This document shows, in pieces, positions 6,648 through 15,424 of a DNA stretch of 35,602 bases (its first letter is position 1; each line of letters starts with the position of its first letter). A program made the position numbers and the translations under genes. Location of the stretch: IMG/VR virus record IMGVR_UViG_3300044621_000189, positions 1 to 35,602 of that record; one strand, given 5' to 3'. A model generated the notes under the pieces. That model was given only the letters and a program-made list of their open reading frames with translations, was not told the DNA's origin and did not search any database. This stretch comes from a virus.

Positions 6648-8203
6648 GCGAAGCAATCTCCACCTACAGCATCTCAGCGCCGGGTTTCTACGGCCTGAAC
6701 ACTCAAGACTCGCCTCTTGATTTGAATGCTGGCTTTGCCTTGGTGGCCAATAACTGCATCATTGATCAGTATGGCCGCATTGGCTCGCGCAAAGGGTGGA
6801 CTCGCGTTAACTCCAGCTCCGGTAACCTGGGCGCTAACGACATCGGCGTGATTCACGAGCTGGTGCAGACGGATGGCACGACGACCGTTCTGTTTGCCGG
6901 AAATAACAAGCTGTTCAAGCTCGATGGTTCTAACGCTGTCTCCGAGCTGACCTATGGGGGCGGGGGCACTGCTCCGACGATCACGGCCAGTAACTGGTCG
7001 TGCGCTTCGCTCAACGGCATCACCTACTTCTTCCAAGAAAACCACAGCCCGCTGATCTATGACCCTGCGGTGAGCACCACGACGTATCGCCGCGTGAGCG
7101 AGAAGACGGGCTACGCTGGCACGGTGCCTTCTGGCAATATCGTCATCTCGGCTTACGGCCGTCTGTGGGTGGCTGACACGGCGTCGGACAATACGACCGT
7201 ATCGTTCTCGGACATTCTGGCGGGCCACATCTGGACTGGCGGTACCTCTGGCACGCTGGACATTAACCGCGTCTGGCCCAGCGGCGCTGACAACATTGCT
7301 GGGCTTGCAGCGCACAACAACTTCCTAATCATCTTCGGATCGCGCCAGATTCTGGTGTACTCGGGCGCAACTGCTCCCGCCTCGATTACGCTGCACGATA
7401 CGGTGGGCGGCATCGGCTGCATCGCCCGCGATTCGATCCAGAACACGGGCAAGGATGTGCTGTTCCTGTCCAACTCTGGCGTGCGCTCGTTTGCGCGTAC
7501 GATTGTGGAGAAGTCAGCCCCGCTGGGTGACTTGTCCAAAAACGTGCGAAGCGACCTGATGAACATCATCAGCGGCGAGACGCTGGCCAACGTCAAGTCG
7601 GTCTATTCTGAGAAGGAAGCCTTCTACCTGCTGACGCTGCCATCGGTCAAAGAGGTGTATTGCTTTGACACCCGCGTCCAGTTGCAAGACCAGTCGTTTC
7701 GCGTCACGACCTGGGACTCGATTGAGCCGACCGCGCTGTTCTCTCGCAAGAATGGCGATGTGCTGGTTGGAAAGAACGGCTACGTCGGCAAGTACTTCGG
7801 CTATCAAGATTACACATCTGCTTATCGGATGCAGTACTTCACGAACCACGCCGACTTGGGCAACCAGAACGTCACTTCGATTCTGAAGCGCCTGAAGGTC
7901 ATCGTGATCGGTGGCTCAAACCAGTTCGTCACGGCCAAGTGGGCGTTTGACTTCTCGACCAACTATCTCTCGTCTAACATGTCGATTCCGACTCAAGGCG
8001 AGTCGGAATATGGCATTGCTGAATACGGCGCTAACGGTGTTCCGGTGGCACAGTACGCGGATGGTGTTGCGCTGCAACAGCTTCAGACGCCAGCCAGCGG
8101 CAGCGGTAAGGTCGTGCAAACCGGCTACGAATCCAACATCAACGGATCTCCCATGTCGATCCAGAAGATCGAGATCCAGGCTAAAGAGGGCAAAGTATCA
8201 TGA
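6644..8203 (+). CDS. Tail nozzle / stabilisation protein (tail tubular protein B-like, 519 aa)
   Basis: The 519-residue product follows the adaptor gene directly, as the nozzle does in T7 and P22 relatives. The N-terminal region (GFYGLNTQDSPLDLNAGFAL, then NNCIIDQYGRIGSRKGWTRV) is the hallmark start of phage stabilisation or nozzle proteins. Repeated beta-propeller-like blades follow, with GNNKLFKLDG, SYGRLWVADT-like and FGSRQILVYSG segments. It would form the distal part of the short tail and plug or stabilise the head until DNA release. It is about the length of P22 gp10 and shorter than T7 gp12. Confidence 0.83.
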   Translation: MSEAISTYSISAPGFYGLNTQDSPLDLNAGFALVANNCIIDQYGRIGSRKGWTRVNSSSGNLGANDIGVIHELVQTDGTTTVLFAGNNKLFKLDGSNAVSELTYGGGGTAPTITASNWSCASLNGITYFFQENHSPLIYDPAVSTTTYRRVSEKTGYAGTVPSGNIVISAYGRLWVADTASDNTTVSFSDILAGHIWTGGTSGTLDINRVWPSGADNIAGLAAHNNFLIIFGSRQILVYSGATAPASITLHDTVGGIGCIARDSIQNTGKDVLFLSNSGVRSFARTIVEKSAPLGDLSKNVRSDLMNIISGETLANVKSVYSEKEAFYLLTLPSVKEVYCFDTRVQLQDQSFRVTTWDSIEPTALFSRKNGDVLVGKNGYVGKYFGYQDYTSAYRMQYFTNHADLGNQNVTSILKRLKVIVIGGSNQFVTAKWAFDFSTNYLSSNMSIPTQGESEYGIAEYGANGVPVAQYADGVALQQLQTPASGSGKVVQTGYESNINGSPMSIQKIEIQAKEGKVS

Positions 8204-8901
8204 GTAACTACACCCAGAGCACGAACTTTGCGACCAAGGACAACCTGTCCTCTGGAGATCCGCTCAAGATCGTTAAGGGCACGGAGATCAACACCGAGTT
8301 CGCAAACATCGCTATCGCTGTAGCTACAAAGGCCGATCTGGCATCGCCGACGTTCACGGGCACGCCTGCTCTGCCTACTGGCACGACAGGCGTCACGCAA
8401 TCGTTTGGCAATAGCACAACGGCCCTAGCCACTACGGCGTTTGTGCAGGCTGCACTTGGCGCGCTCTATCCTGTCGGTTCCGTCTACATCAACGCCACCA
8501 ACAGTACCAATCCTGGTACGTTGCTTGGCTTTGGCACTTGGTCTGCGTTCGGTGCTGGCCGCGTGCCTGTTGGCTTTGATTCGGGCAATGCACTGTTCGA
8601 CACTGCCGAAGAGACTGGTGGTAGCGCAGATGCTATTGTGGTCAGCCACACGCACACTGCAACGTCTACTTCTACGGTCACGGACTCAGGTCACATTCAT
8701 ACGACTTTGGGGTTTGGACAAGGTACCTCGTCAACCTTTGCGAACGGTGGAGGCAACGCTACAGCTAACGTTAGCACCGCATCTGCTACGACTGGTATCA
8801 CGGTCGCTACGAGCACAACGAACAGCACGACTGGCTCCTCTGGCACCAACGCCAACTACCAGCCGTACATCACTGTATATATGTGGAAGCGGACGGCGTG
8901 A
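8200..8901 (+). CDS. Tail collar-type fibre protein (233 aa)
   Basis: The N-terminal 85 residues include a virion-binding type segment (KIVKGTEINTEFANIAIAV) and a repeat-like STALATTAFVQAAL motif common in fibres. From about residue 90, YPVGSVYINATNSTNPGTLL and FGAGRVPVGFD form the conserved core of short tail or collar fibres. Two His-x-His pairs (SHTHT and GHIHT) in the C-terminal half match the metal-binding threads of T4 gp12 and gp10-like proteins. It ends NYQPYITVYMWKRTA, the typical closing strand. It is probably a trimeric receptor-binding or collar fibre. Confidence 0.82.
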   Translation: MSNYTQSTNFATKDNLSSGDPLKIVKGTEINTEFANIAIAVATKADLASPTFTGTPALPTGTTGVTQSFGNSTTALATTAFVQAALGALYPVGSVYINATNSTNPGTLLGFGTWSAFGAGRVPVGFDSGNALFDTAEETGGSADAIVVSHTHTATSTSTVTDSGHIHTTLGFGQGTSSTFANGGGNATANVSTASATTGITVATSTTNSTTGSSGTNANYQPYITVYMWKRTA

Positions 8902-9176
8902 AAACGCCGGTGGTTTTTAGCGATGACTACACCCTGTATCTTGAAGACTACAACGGTTTTTGGTTCATCCACTGCGACTGCCGACGCTGGACGAATGAGG
9001 TAAGAAAGCGGATGTCAGAAGATCTTGTAAAAATTCAGACGGGTGACTTGTACGCCATCCACGAGATCGAAGACAGGAAACACGAGAAGTTTTTGAAGTT
9101 GTTCGGGTTTAAATTTTTGGAAGATTTTGTCGGTGCTGACGGTAAGGCCCGACAGACATATGTCAGGAGAGCATGA
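8898..9176 (+). CDS. Conserved phage hypothetical protein, possibly GNAT-like (92 aa)
   Basis: I chose the GTG at 8898 because it overlaps the fibre stop as GTGA, like most junctions here; an in-frame ATG at 8883 would add five residues. The product has DYTLYLEDYNGFWFIHCD, a charged helix with a Trp-Thr start, and DLYAIHEIEDRKHEKFLKLFGF. The last stretch resembles the end of an acetyltransferase-like fold seen in small phage proteins that precede internal virion genes. No acetyl-CoA loop can be confirmed by eye. It probably acts in virion assembly. Confidence 0.6.
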   Translation: MKTPVVFSDDYTLYLEDYNGFWFIHCDCRRWTNEVRKRMSEDLVKIQTGDLYAIHEIEDRKHEKFLKLFGFKFLEDFVGADGKARQTYVRRA

Positions 9177-10195
9177 TGGGCGTTGAAGCAGCAATCATTG
9201 GGGGAGGCCTTCTCGGAGGCATGATGCAAGGCAGTTCTGCCCGTCGTGCGGCGCAGATTCAAGCGGACGCGCAGCGGGAAGCCGCTCAGACCGCCGCTGA
9301 AGAAGCGCGTTTTCGCCCTGTAGGCATCACGACGCGTTTTGGCCAGTCAGCCTTTGAATACGGCCCTGAAGGCCGCGTCACTGGCGCTGGCTATCAACTC
9401 GCCCCCGAGTTCCAGGCGTATCAGAACCGTCTGCTGGGCCTGGCTGGCCAGGGTCTGACCCAGGCTGAGATGGCTCCGCAGCAGTTCGCACCGCTGACTG
9501 GCGCAGGCACGCGTCTCTTTGGCCTTGGCGAGCAGTATCTGGCCGAGACGCCCGAGCAGGTTGCGGCCAAGTACATGGCAAGCCAGCAGAACCTGTTGGC
9601 CCCCAGCCGTGAGCGTCAATTTGCCCAACTGCAAAACCAGTTGTTCCAGACGGGCCGTGGCGGTCTGTCGGTTGGCGCAACCGGCATGCGCCCTGGTGGC
9701 GGTGCAGGTCTGGGCGCAACTACCCCCGAGCTGGAGGCGTATTACAACGCCATCGCACAGCAAGACGCTGCTCTGGCCGCTCAGGCCCAGCAAGCAGGCC
9801 AACAGCAATTGGCGTTTGGCACGGGCCTGTTTGGCACCGGCGCTCAGATGTTCGACCTTTACGGTCGTGGCCAAGTCGGTGCTCTGGCTCCGTACCAAGC
9901 GTTCTTGGGCGGCGCGACGGGCTTGGAGTCTCTGGGCCAGCAACCGCTGGAGCTGGGATCGGCTCTGGGCGGTCGGATCGCCAACCCGACGGGTGCGAAT
10001 GCGCTGTATGGCGGTGGCATGGCGGCGGCGCAGTCGATGTACGGCGCTAACGCCTACAACCCGTTTGCTACTGCATTGACATCGTTTGCGGCTAATCCAG
10101 CGGCAGCGAGAGGATTGCGGGGAATGTTCGGCAACACCTACAACTACTCTCCGTTTGGAGGTGGTAGCGGCACGTTTGGCGAGGGAGAATACTGA
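9173..10195 (+). CDS. Putative internal virion / DNA ejection protein A (340 aa)
   Basis: The N-terminus is a Gly-rich hydrophobic segment (GVEAAIIGGGLLGGMMQGSS) followed by a helix (ARRAAQIQADAQREAAQTAA). This is the usual start of short-tailed-phage ejection proteins that insert into the host envelope. The rest is Ala/Gln/Gly-rich and low in complexity, with many LAAQAQQAGQQQLAFGTG-type stretches. It is the first of three such genes after the tail genes, matching the T7 gp14-15-16 and P22 gp7-20-16 arrangement. The specific orthologue cannot be named from sequence alone. Confidence 0.72.
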   Translation: MMGVEAAIIGGGLLGGMMQGSSARRAAQIQADAQREAAQTAAEEARFRPVGITTRFGQSAFEYGPEGRVTGAGYQLAPEFQAYQNRLLGLAGQGLTQAEMAPQQFAPLTGAGTRLFGLGEQYLAETPEQVAAKYMASQQNLLAPSRERQFAQLQNQLFQTGRGGLSVGATGMRPGGGAGLGATTPELEAYYNAIAQQDAALAAQAQQAGQQQLAFGTGLFGTGAQMFDLYGRGQVGALAPYQAFLGGATGLESLGQQPLELGSALGGRIANPTGANALYGGGMAAAQSMYGANAYNPFATALTSFAANPAAARGLRGMFGNTYNYSPFGGGSGTFGEGEY

Positions 10196-11547
10196 TGGCA
10201 ACCGATATCGTCCAATCCCTGTTTGGCGTGACGCCAGAGATGTACCAGCAGCGTCAAGCTGCTGCGGCTGACGAGCGTGCGCTGGCTCTGGCGCAACTCA
10301 ACCCCATGCAGCGCGCTGAGTTCAACATTGGTCGTGGTGCGTATGGACTTGCTGGTGCGTTGGGTGGGCCTGATCCGCAGTTGCAAATGATCAGCGCCCG
10401 TAACGCGCTGGCTAGACAGATTGACTTTAACGACCCAATGTCCATCCAAGCAGGTGTGCAGTCGCTCACCCAGGCTGGCGATACGATGGGCGCGATGATG
10501 CTGGCCGATACGGCTCGCAAAGCGCTTTTGGGAAGTCAGCAAATCCGCAAAGCCACCGCAGAAGCGGGCAGGCTAGAGCTTGCAGCAAATCAGGAAGCTA
10601 AGTTGCGCGAAGAACTGGGCAACTTGGGCGAGAACCCAACACAAGAGCAAATTCTTGGTGTTGTTGCTAAATTTGGCCCGCCTGAAAAAGTGCTTGCTGC
10701 ACTGCAAACTTCTGCCGACAAGGCGGCGTCTCGAACAGCCGCAGAAGAGAGGGCCCGTCTTGATCGACAAGCCGCAGAAGAAAAGGCCCGTCTTGATCGA
10801 GAGGCTCGATTGGAAGCAGCTCGACTTGCAGCCGAAGCAAGACTTGAAGCAGAACGCGCTCGCGGTGCAACAGCTCGTGAACTCGCTCAAATGCGAGCTG
10901 AATCAGCACGCGAGCGCACCGAACTTCTTGCCCAATTCAAGCGCGAGGCAGAAGATCGTAAGGCAGAAGAGCGCCGCAATAAGCCGTTGCCTCCTTCCTT
11001 GGCAAAGGAAGAAGAAGCAGATTACACGGCAGCAAGAGCTGCCAGTGATCTTGCTACCGATGCTTATAGCTACTTAAACCGCATCAAGCAAGGCGAGATC
11101 CAATTTGGTCTAAAAGAGAAAGCCAGCATCCGCGCTCGTCAATTGATCGGTTCAAGCGCACCAGATGTTGTCGCTCGTGAAGCCTACGATAAGTTTGTTA
11201 CCAACCTTGTCAATGAGAGTTTGCGTCTGAACAAAGGAACGCAGACCGAAGGCGACGCAATCCGAGAAGCTAAGGCTCTTCAGAGTTCTGAGTCTAAGGA
11301 GGCTGCTGCTGCATCAATGAAACGCCTAGTGGAGATCAACACTCGTCGGGCGCAAAATGCGGCAGATGAGGTGCTTCGTCGTAGGAAAAATGCCGGGTTC
11401 TCAGAACCTGCAACTCTTGTCCAAGTACCTACATTTGACGTTCAAATCATCAATAATGCGGAATACAGCAGTTTCCTGAAGAATCCTAAATTTCCGTCTG
11501 GAACAGTTTTTGTTGACCCCGATGGCGTAAGAAGGGTGAAACCATAA
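10195..11547 (+). CDS. Putative internal virion / ejection protein B, long coiled coil (450 aa)
   Basis: The gene follows its neighbour with a one-base TGATG overlap. Residues 1-110 are Ala/Gln/Met-rich. Residues 120-275 form a very long, highly charged helix with 11-residue repeats (AAEERARLDRQ, AAEEKARLDRE, ARLEAARLAAE). The C-terminal third is globular (YTAARAASDLATDAYSYLNR, then VVAREAYDKFV). This suits a rod-like internal protein of the ejection apparatus. No enzymatic motif such as a transglycosylase active site is evident. It ends KFPSGTVFVDPDGVRRVKP, a small beta-hairpin-like tail. Confidence 0.68.
   Translation: MATDIVQSLFGVTPEMYQQRQAAAADERALALAQLNPMQRAEFNIGRGAYGLAGALGGPDPQLQMISARNALARQIDFNDPMSIQAGVQSLTQAGDTMGAMMLADTARKALLGSQQIRKATAEAGRLELAANQEAKLREELGNLGENPTQEQILGVVAKFGPPEKVLAALQTSADKAASRTAAEERARLDRQAAEEKARLDREARLEAARLAAEARLEAERARGATARELAQMRAESARERTELLAQFKREAEDRKAEERRNKPLPPSLAKEEEADYTAARAASDLATDAYSYLNRIKQGEIQFGLKEKASIRARQLIGSSAPDVVAREAYDKFVTNLVNESLRLNKGTQTEGDAIREAKALQSSESKEAAAASMKRLVEINTRRAQNAADEVLRRRKNAGFSEPATLVQVPTFDVQIINNAEYSSFLKNPKFPSGTVFVDPDGVRRVKP
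10738..10803 (+). repeat. Tandem 33-bp repeat (hendecad coding repeat)
   Basis: Two adjacent 33-bp units (10738-10770 and 10771-10803) differ at only four positions and share GGCCCGTCTTGATCGA exactly. Each encodes one 11-residue unit of the coiled coil. Two degenerate units follow. This is a recent duplication inside the ejection-protein gene. Confidence 0.85.
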
Positions 11548-13424
11548 TGGCTGACTACAAAAATGCTCCTTTGGCTGACCAACCGGCAGCAGGCCCCTCT
11601 GCCACTGAGCGGGCTTTGGGTGTTGATCTGCGCACGCCTTACTCTGGCCCCGCAGAAGCTGCTCGGGCGGTTGGCCAAGGTCTAACCTTTGGATTCCTTG
11701 ATGAGCTAGAAGCCGCATTCCGCACCGGCGCAATTAGCGGCCCTGAGTACGAGCGCCAGCGCAATCTGTTGCGAGCACAGCAGAAACAGTTTGGCGAAGA
11801 CATGCCAATCACCCAAGGGGCTTTGGAGCTTGGTGGGAGTGTGCTTGTCCCGTTTGGCGCGGCCAGACAAGTTGGTCGTTTGGCTCCGCAGACACAAGCT
11901 GCAATCCTGGGCGAGACTGCCCTAGGCCAAGCTGGTCGAGGGCTTGCTGTTGGCACCGGAACTGGCGCGCTCTCAGGAGCTGGTGCCGCAGAAAAAGATG
12001 TTGCGACAGCAGCAATCACAAGCGGTGCTTTCGGTGGATTGCTTGGCAGTACTGCTCCAATCATTATCAACAAGGCCGGCACGACGATTAAGAACGTGCT
12101 CAATTCCGCTGGCATTGGAGATCAAGAGACCGCCGCCTCCAAGATGCTGGCGAGCTATCTCAAGAAAGACAATCTGTCCCCGACGGAAGCCCAGCAAGCC
12201 CTAGATGAACTGCGTCGAATTGGCGTTCCCAACCCTGTCATTGCAGACCTGGGCAAAAGCCTGAACGATCTGGCATATAGCGCCTATGTTGTTCAGTCGA
12301 AGGCCAAGGGAGGAACCGAATCGTTCCTGACCAGCCGGATGATCGATCAGCCCAATGACATCGTGCGCGGCTTGGTTGAGAAAGCAGGTCTGGCCAAGAA
12401 CGTCAACGGTTTTGAATACTTGGAAGCTCTGACAGCCAAACAGAAAAGCCTGGCTGACGAGGCGTATCCCAAAGCCTACAGCTTGGCGATTGATGCCGTT
12501 CCGTTTAGGAAATACGTTGATCGCCCTGTTTTTGTAAAGGCTTACGACGAGGCGGTAAAACGCGCTGGCGTCTATGGAGAGACGCTCCCGCCACTGAGCG
12601 AGATCCGCAACGCACAATCAGTTCCTACTGACATTCTGCACAAGATCAAGATTGGCCTTGATCGCGTTGTTGACGCTGAAACCGACACTGTGACCGGCAA
12701 AATGTCTGGTTATGGGCGCGATGTTGTGCGCGTCAAGGATGAGTTCAACGATTTGATCAAGTCATTGAATCCTGAATACAAGCGAGCAAACGCAGAGTTT
12801 GCCGACGAAGAGCGCATTAGAAAAGCGTTCAAGATGGGCCAGGACTATCAAAAACTTGACGTCGCAGAAGCCTCGGCGAAGATCAAGAAACTCAACCCTG
12901 ACGAAAAAGAAGCGTTCCGTCTTGGTGTGATGGCTGATGTGAACAACCGCCTCGGAGACTTCAAGGGTGGAGATTTCACCCGGCAGATCTTCAAGTCGGA
13001 AAACCAGAAACTGCTGCTGCGTAATGCGTTCCCTAATCAAGACTCATATAACGAGTTTTCTCAATATGTGAAGGCCTTGGGTCAGCAAACAGCTACGGAA
13101 CGCCGTGTTCTTAGGAACTCTCGCACAGATGAAAACCGAGCCGTTAGGGAAGAGGCGAGCATGCTGGGCACGATTGGTCAAGCAGCCGCCACCGGCGATC
13201 CTCTTAGCATGCTCCGTGCTGGTGGCACGGCTCTGCTGGCTAGGGCTAAAGGCATTAGTGGCGAGACGTCAGAGGCCTTGCAAAAGCGCTTGTTCACCAC
13301 TGACACCATTGAGCAGACGGCGATCTTGCAAGAGCTGAACCGTCGGGCAAGAAAAGCACAGGGTGCCGGTTTGCTGGGTGGAGCTGCGGTTCTTGGCACC
13401 AGCACTGGTCTTCTTGGTAATTAA
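11547..13424 (+). CDS. Putative internal virion / DNA ejection protein C (625 aa)
   Basis: This is the largest of the three internal virion candidates, translationally coupled to the previous gene (TAATG). The N-terminal 60 residues are Ala/Pro-rich, followed by ARAVGQGLTFGFLDELEAA. Segments near residues 95-180 are Gly/Ala-rich and amphipathic or hydrophobic (GLAVGTGTGALSGAGAAEK, TSGAFGGLLGSTAPIIINKA), as in pore-forming ejection proteins. A long helical middle follows, and the C-terminus is again Gly-rich (GAGLLGGAAVLGTSTGLLGN). No lytic transglycosylase or protease motif stands out. The role in moving DNA across the cell envelope is inferred from position and composition. Confidence 0.7.
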   Translation: MADYKNAPLADQPAAGPSATERALGVDLRTPYSGPAEAARAVGQGLTFGFLDELEAAFRTGAISGPEYERQRNLLRAQQKQFGEDMPITQGALELGGSVLVPFGAARQVGRLAPQTQAAILGETALGQAGRGLAVGTGTGALSGAGAAEKDVATAAITSGAFGGLLGSTAPIIINKAGTTIKNVLNSAGIGDQETAASKMLASYLKKDNLSPTEAQQALDELRRIGVPNPVIADLGKSLNDLAYSAYVVQSKAKGGTESFLTSRMIDQPNDIVRGLVEKAGLAKNVNGFEYLEALTAKQKSLADEAYPKAYSLAIDAVPFRKYVDRPVFVKAYDEAVKRAGVYGETLPPLSEIRNAQSVPTDILHKIKIGLDRVVDAETDTVTGKMSGYGRDVVRVKDEFNDLIKSLNPEYKRANAEFADEERIRKAFKMGQDYQKLDVAEASAKIKKLNPDEKEAFRLGVMADVNNRLGDFKGGDFTRQIFKSENQKLLLRNAFPNQDSYNEFSQYVKALGQQTATERRVLRNSRTDENRAVREEASMLGTIGQAAATGDPLSMLRAGGTALLARAKGISGETSEALQKRLFTTDTIEQTAILQELNRRARKAQGAGLLGGAAVLGTSTGLLGN

Positions 13425-13430
13425 TTGACC

Positions 13431-14048
13431 GTGAGCGACGAGAAGATCAACCACAACAGCCTGATCGAGAAGGTTCTCGGATACGTCGATTCCCCGTTCA
13501 AGCTGTTTGCCATCCTATTGATGGCGATCTTTGCGTTCACTGGTTACTTCATTTGGCAAAATCAGGCGTTTCTGCTTGGGGCGTATAAGGAGCAGAAGAA
13601 GTTACCCGCCATCGCAGAGGATAGGGTCGAGGATGTCGCGGCGCACCTGTTTAAGAACACCGATGCCGCAGTGGTGGCGATCTTCAAGGTCAACCCCATG
13701 TTTGGCACCCGTGTCCTGCATCGGGCGTACACCAAACAGGGCAGGGAGAAGGAGCACGAAGGCCTGGATGTCGGACTGTTCACCTCCAACGTCGCCAACA
13801 ACAGGGACGTTGTGGCGCTGATGGCGGGTGAGATTCCGTGCGGCCATTACAAGACGGCGCAGTCCGAGATCGGGCTTTGGTACATGGAAAAGGGAATGAC
13901 CTACGGGTGCCGGGTTGGCGTGCCGCCAGAGCCGGGCAAGCTGGTCGGCCAGATCACCGTGGGATGGAAAGAAGAACCGCCGGACGTAGACCAGTACCGC
14001 GTCCTTTTGCAGATTGCAGCAACCATGCTTTCTAGGAGCAAACAGTAA
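13431..14048 (+). CDS. Membrane-anchored hypothetical protein (205 aa)
   Basis: GTG 13431 (MSDEKINHNSLIEKVLGYVD) is preferred over the in-frame TTG six bases upstream. Residues 22-42 form one hydrophobic segment (FAILLMAIFAFTGYFIW). A soluble domain of about 150 residues follows, with DAAVVAIFKVNPMFGTRVL, two central cysteines (PCGHYK and YGCRVGVP) and GQITVGWKEEPPDVDQYRVL. The soluble part loosely recalls a GAF-type sensor fold, but I cannot confirm that. The gene lies between the ejection proteins and the holin and endolysin, so it may belong to lysis or entry. Stop and start of the next gene overlap (TAATG). Confidence 0.65.
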   Translation: MSDEKINHNSLIEKVLGYVDSPFKLFAILLMAIFAFTGYFIWQNQAFLLGAYKEQKKLPAIAEDRVEDVAAHLFKNTDAAVVAIFKVNPMFGTRVLHRAYTKQGREKEHEGLDVGLFTSNVANNRDVVALMAGEIPCGHYKTAQSEIGLWYMEKGMTYGCRVGVPPEPGKLVGQITVGWKEEPPDVDQYRVLLQIAATMLSRSKQ

Positions 14049-14536
14049 TGGAATGGCTAAAACAGATCGCACCGACAATCGCTACAGCGCTCGGTGGCCC
14101 GCTGGCCGGTATGGCCGTCTCTGCTATCTCTAAGGCTATTGGCGTCGACGAGAGCAAGGTCGGCGACCTCATCTCTAACAACAAACTAACGGCAGATCAA
14201 ATCGCTCAAGTCAAACTTGCCGAGATTGAGCTGCAAAAGCAGGCGCAGGATCTTGGGCTTAACTTTGAGGAGCTCGCCGTAGACGACCGCAAAAGCGCTC
14301 GAGAGATGCAGGTGGCGACCCGATCCTGGGTTCCGCCTCTGCTGGCGGCGTCGGTAACGCTAGGCTTCTTCGCCATCCTTGGGGGCATGATGTTTGGCAA
14401 GATGTCGGTGGCCGATAACACCGCGCTGACGATGATGCTCGGCTCGCTTGGCACCGCTTGGACTGGCATCATTGCGTATTATTTTGGTTCTAGCGCAGGC
14501 TCTCAAGCCAAAACTGAAATGTTAGGAAAGAAATGA
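14048..14536 (+). CDS. Holin, GTA-type 3TM family (162 aa)
   Basis: Three hydrophobic segments are visible: about residues 8-30 (Ala/Gly-rich, TIATALGGPLAGMAVSAIS), 95-117 (WVPPLLAASVTLGFFAILGG) and 124-148 (ALTMMLGSLGTAWTGIIAYY). A charged helix lies between the first and second. This fits the family of three-transmembrane holins first described from gene transfer agents. It overlaps the endolysin gene by ATGA. It would form the inner-membrane hole that lets the endolysin reach the cell wall. Confidence 0.78.
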   Translation: MEWLKQIAPTIATALGGPLAGMAVSAISKAIGVDESKVGDLISNNKLTADQIAQVKLAEIELQKQAQDLGLNFEELAVDDRKSAREMQVATRSWVPPLLAASVTLGFFAILGGMMFGKMSVADNTALTMMLGSLGTAWTGIIAYYFGSSAGSQAKTEMLGKK

Positions 14537-15042
14537 AAGAGAACTTCGACCAAGCTCTGGAAGCTATCCTTCACCACGAGGGCGGCTTCGTCAACCACCC
14601 CAAAGACCCTGGTGGAATGACCAACCTGGGCGTCACCAAGCGCGTCTGGGAAGAGTGGGTCGGCCACGAGGTGGACGAGAAGGCCATGCGAGCGCTGACG
14701 CCTGAGACCGTCGGGCCGATGTATAAGGCCAAATACTGGGACAAGATAAAAGGCGACGAGTTGCCCACTGGTGTAGATTACGCCGTCTTTGACGCCGCCA
14801 TCAACAGCGGCCCAGGCCGCGCCGCCAAGTGGCTCCAGACGACCGTGGGCGCTGTGCCCGATGGGGCGATTGGCGCTGGCACGCTCGCCAAAGTGGCCGC
14901 AATGGACGCCGAGGAAATAGTCGAAAAGTACCAAGCCACGCGGCTGGCGTTCATGCAATCCCTGCCGACCTGGGATACGTTCGGCAAGGGCTGGGGTCGC
15001 CGTGTCACTGAAGTGAAAGATGCGGCGTTAAAAATGGTGTGA
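14533..15042 (+). CDS. Endolysin, glycoside hydrolase family 108 muramidase (169 aa)
   Basis: Residues 5-80 match GH108 lysozymes: the catalytic Glu16 lies in HHEGGFVNHPKDPGGMTNLG, followed by a GVTKRVWEEW helix. Residues 85-165 match the family's C-terminal peptidoglycan-binding domain (FDAAINSGPGRAAKWLQTTV, then DGAIGAGTLAKV). There is no signal peptide, so export depends on the holin encoded just upstream. The enzyme cleaves the N-acetylmuramic acid to N-acetylglucosamine bond in peptidoglycan. The length is normal for the family and all core motifs are present. Confidence 0.92.
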   Translation: MKENFDQALEAILHHEGGFVNHPKDPGGMTNLGVTKRVWEEWVGHEVDEKAMRALTPETVGPMYKAKYWDKIKGDELPTGVDYAVFDAAINSGPGRAAKWLQTTVGAVPDGAIGAGTLAKVAAMDAEEIVEKYQATRLAFMQSLPTWDTFGKGWGRRVTEVKDAALKMV

Positions 15043-15043
15043 T

Positions 15044-15424
15044 ATGCCAAACAAACCCAACGCGCAGCAATCCAAGGAATTTGACGGGTTTATCCAGCAC
15101 TGGCAGCGCGTCTTGAATCTCCAAGACTGGCGCATCGAGCGCGGCATCAAATCCGCTCGTGGTGCGATGGCCAGCGTTGAGTGCGACAGCCCTGCCCGCT
15201 TGGCCATTTACCGATTAGGTGATTTTGGAGCAGAGGCCATCACCGAATCCTCGCTGTCGCACACCGCGTTGCACGAGGTGCTACACATCTTCTTGTTTGA
15301 GCTGATCCAGGCCGCGCAAGACCCCAAGGCCACGCCAGAGCAGCTCGACAGCGCCGAGCACCGCGTGATCAATGTGCTGGAGCGCGTTTTGGGAGGCTTA
15401 GATGGCAGTAGTGATAACCGATGA
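15044..15424 (+). CDS. Putative zinc metallopeptidase-like protein (126 aa)
   Basis: A HExxH motif (LHEVLHIFLFEL, His77-Glu78 and His81) lies in a predicted helix, and Glu105-His106 (DSAEHRVINVLER) could give the third zinc ligand. The first part has QHWQRVLNLQDWRIE and a SPARLAIYRL strand, as in other phage proteins with a minimal gluzincin fold. It follows the endolysin by one base, so it may be a cell-wall peptidase, a virion-processing protease or a host-protein protease. The motif is clear; the substrate is unknown. Confidence 0.7.
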   Translation: MPNKPNAQQSKEFDGFIQHWQRVLNLQDWRIERGIKSARGAMASVECDSPARLAIYRLGDFGAEAITESSLSHTALHEVLHIFLFELIQAAQDPKATPEQLDSAEHRVINVLERVLGGLDGSSDNR

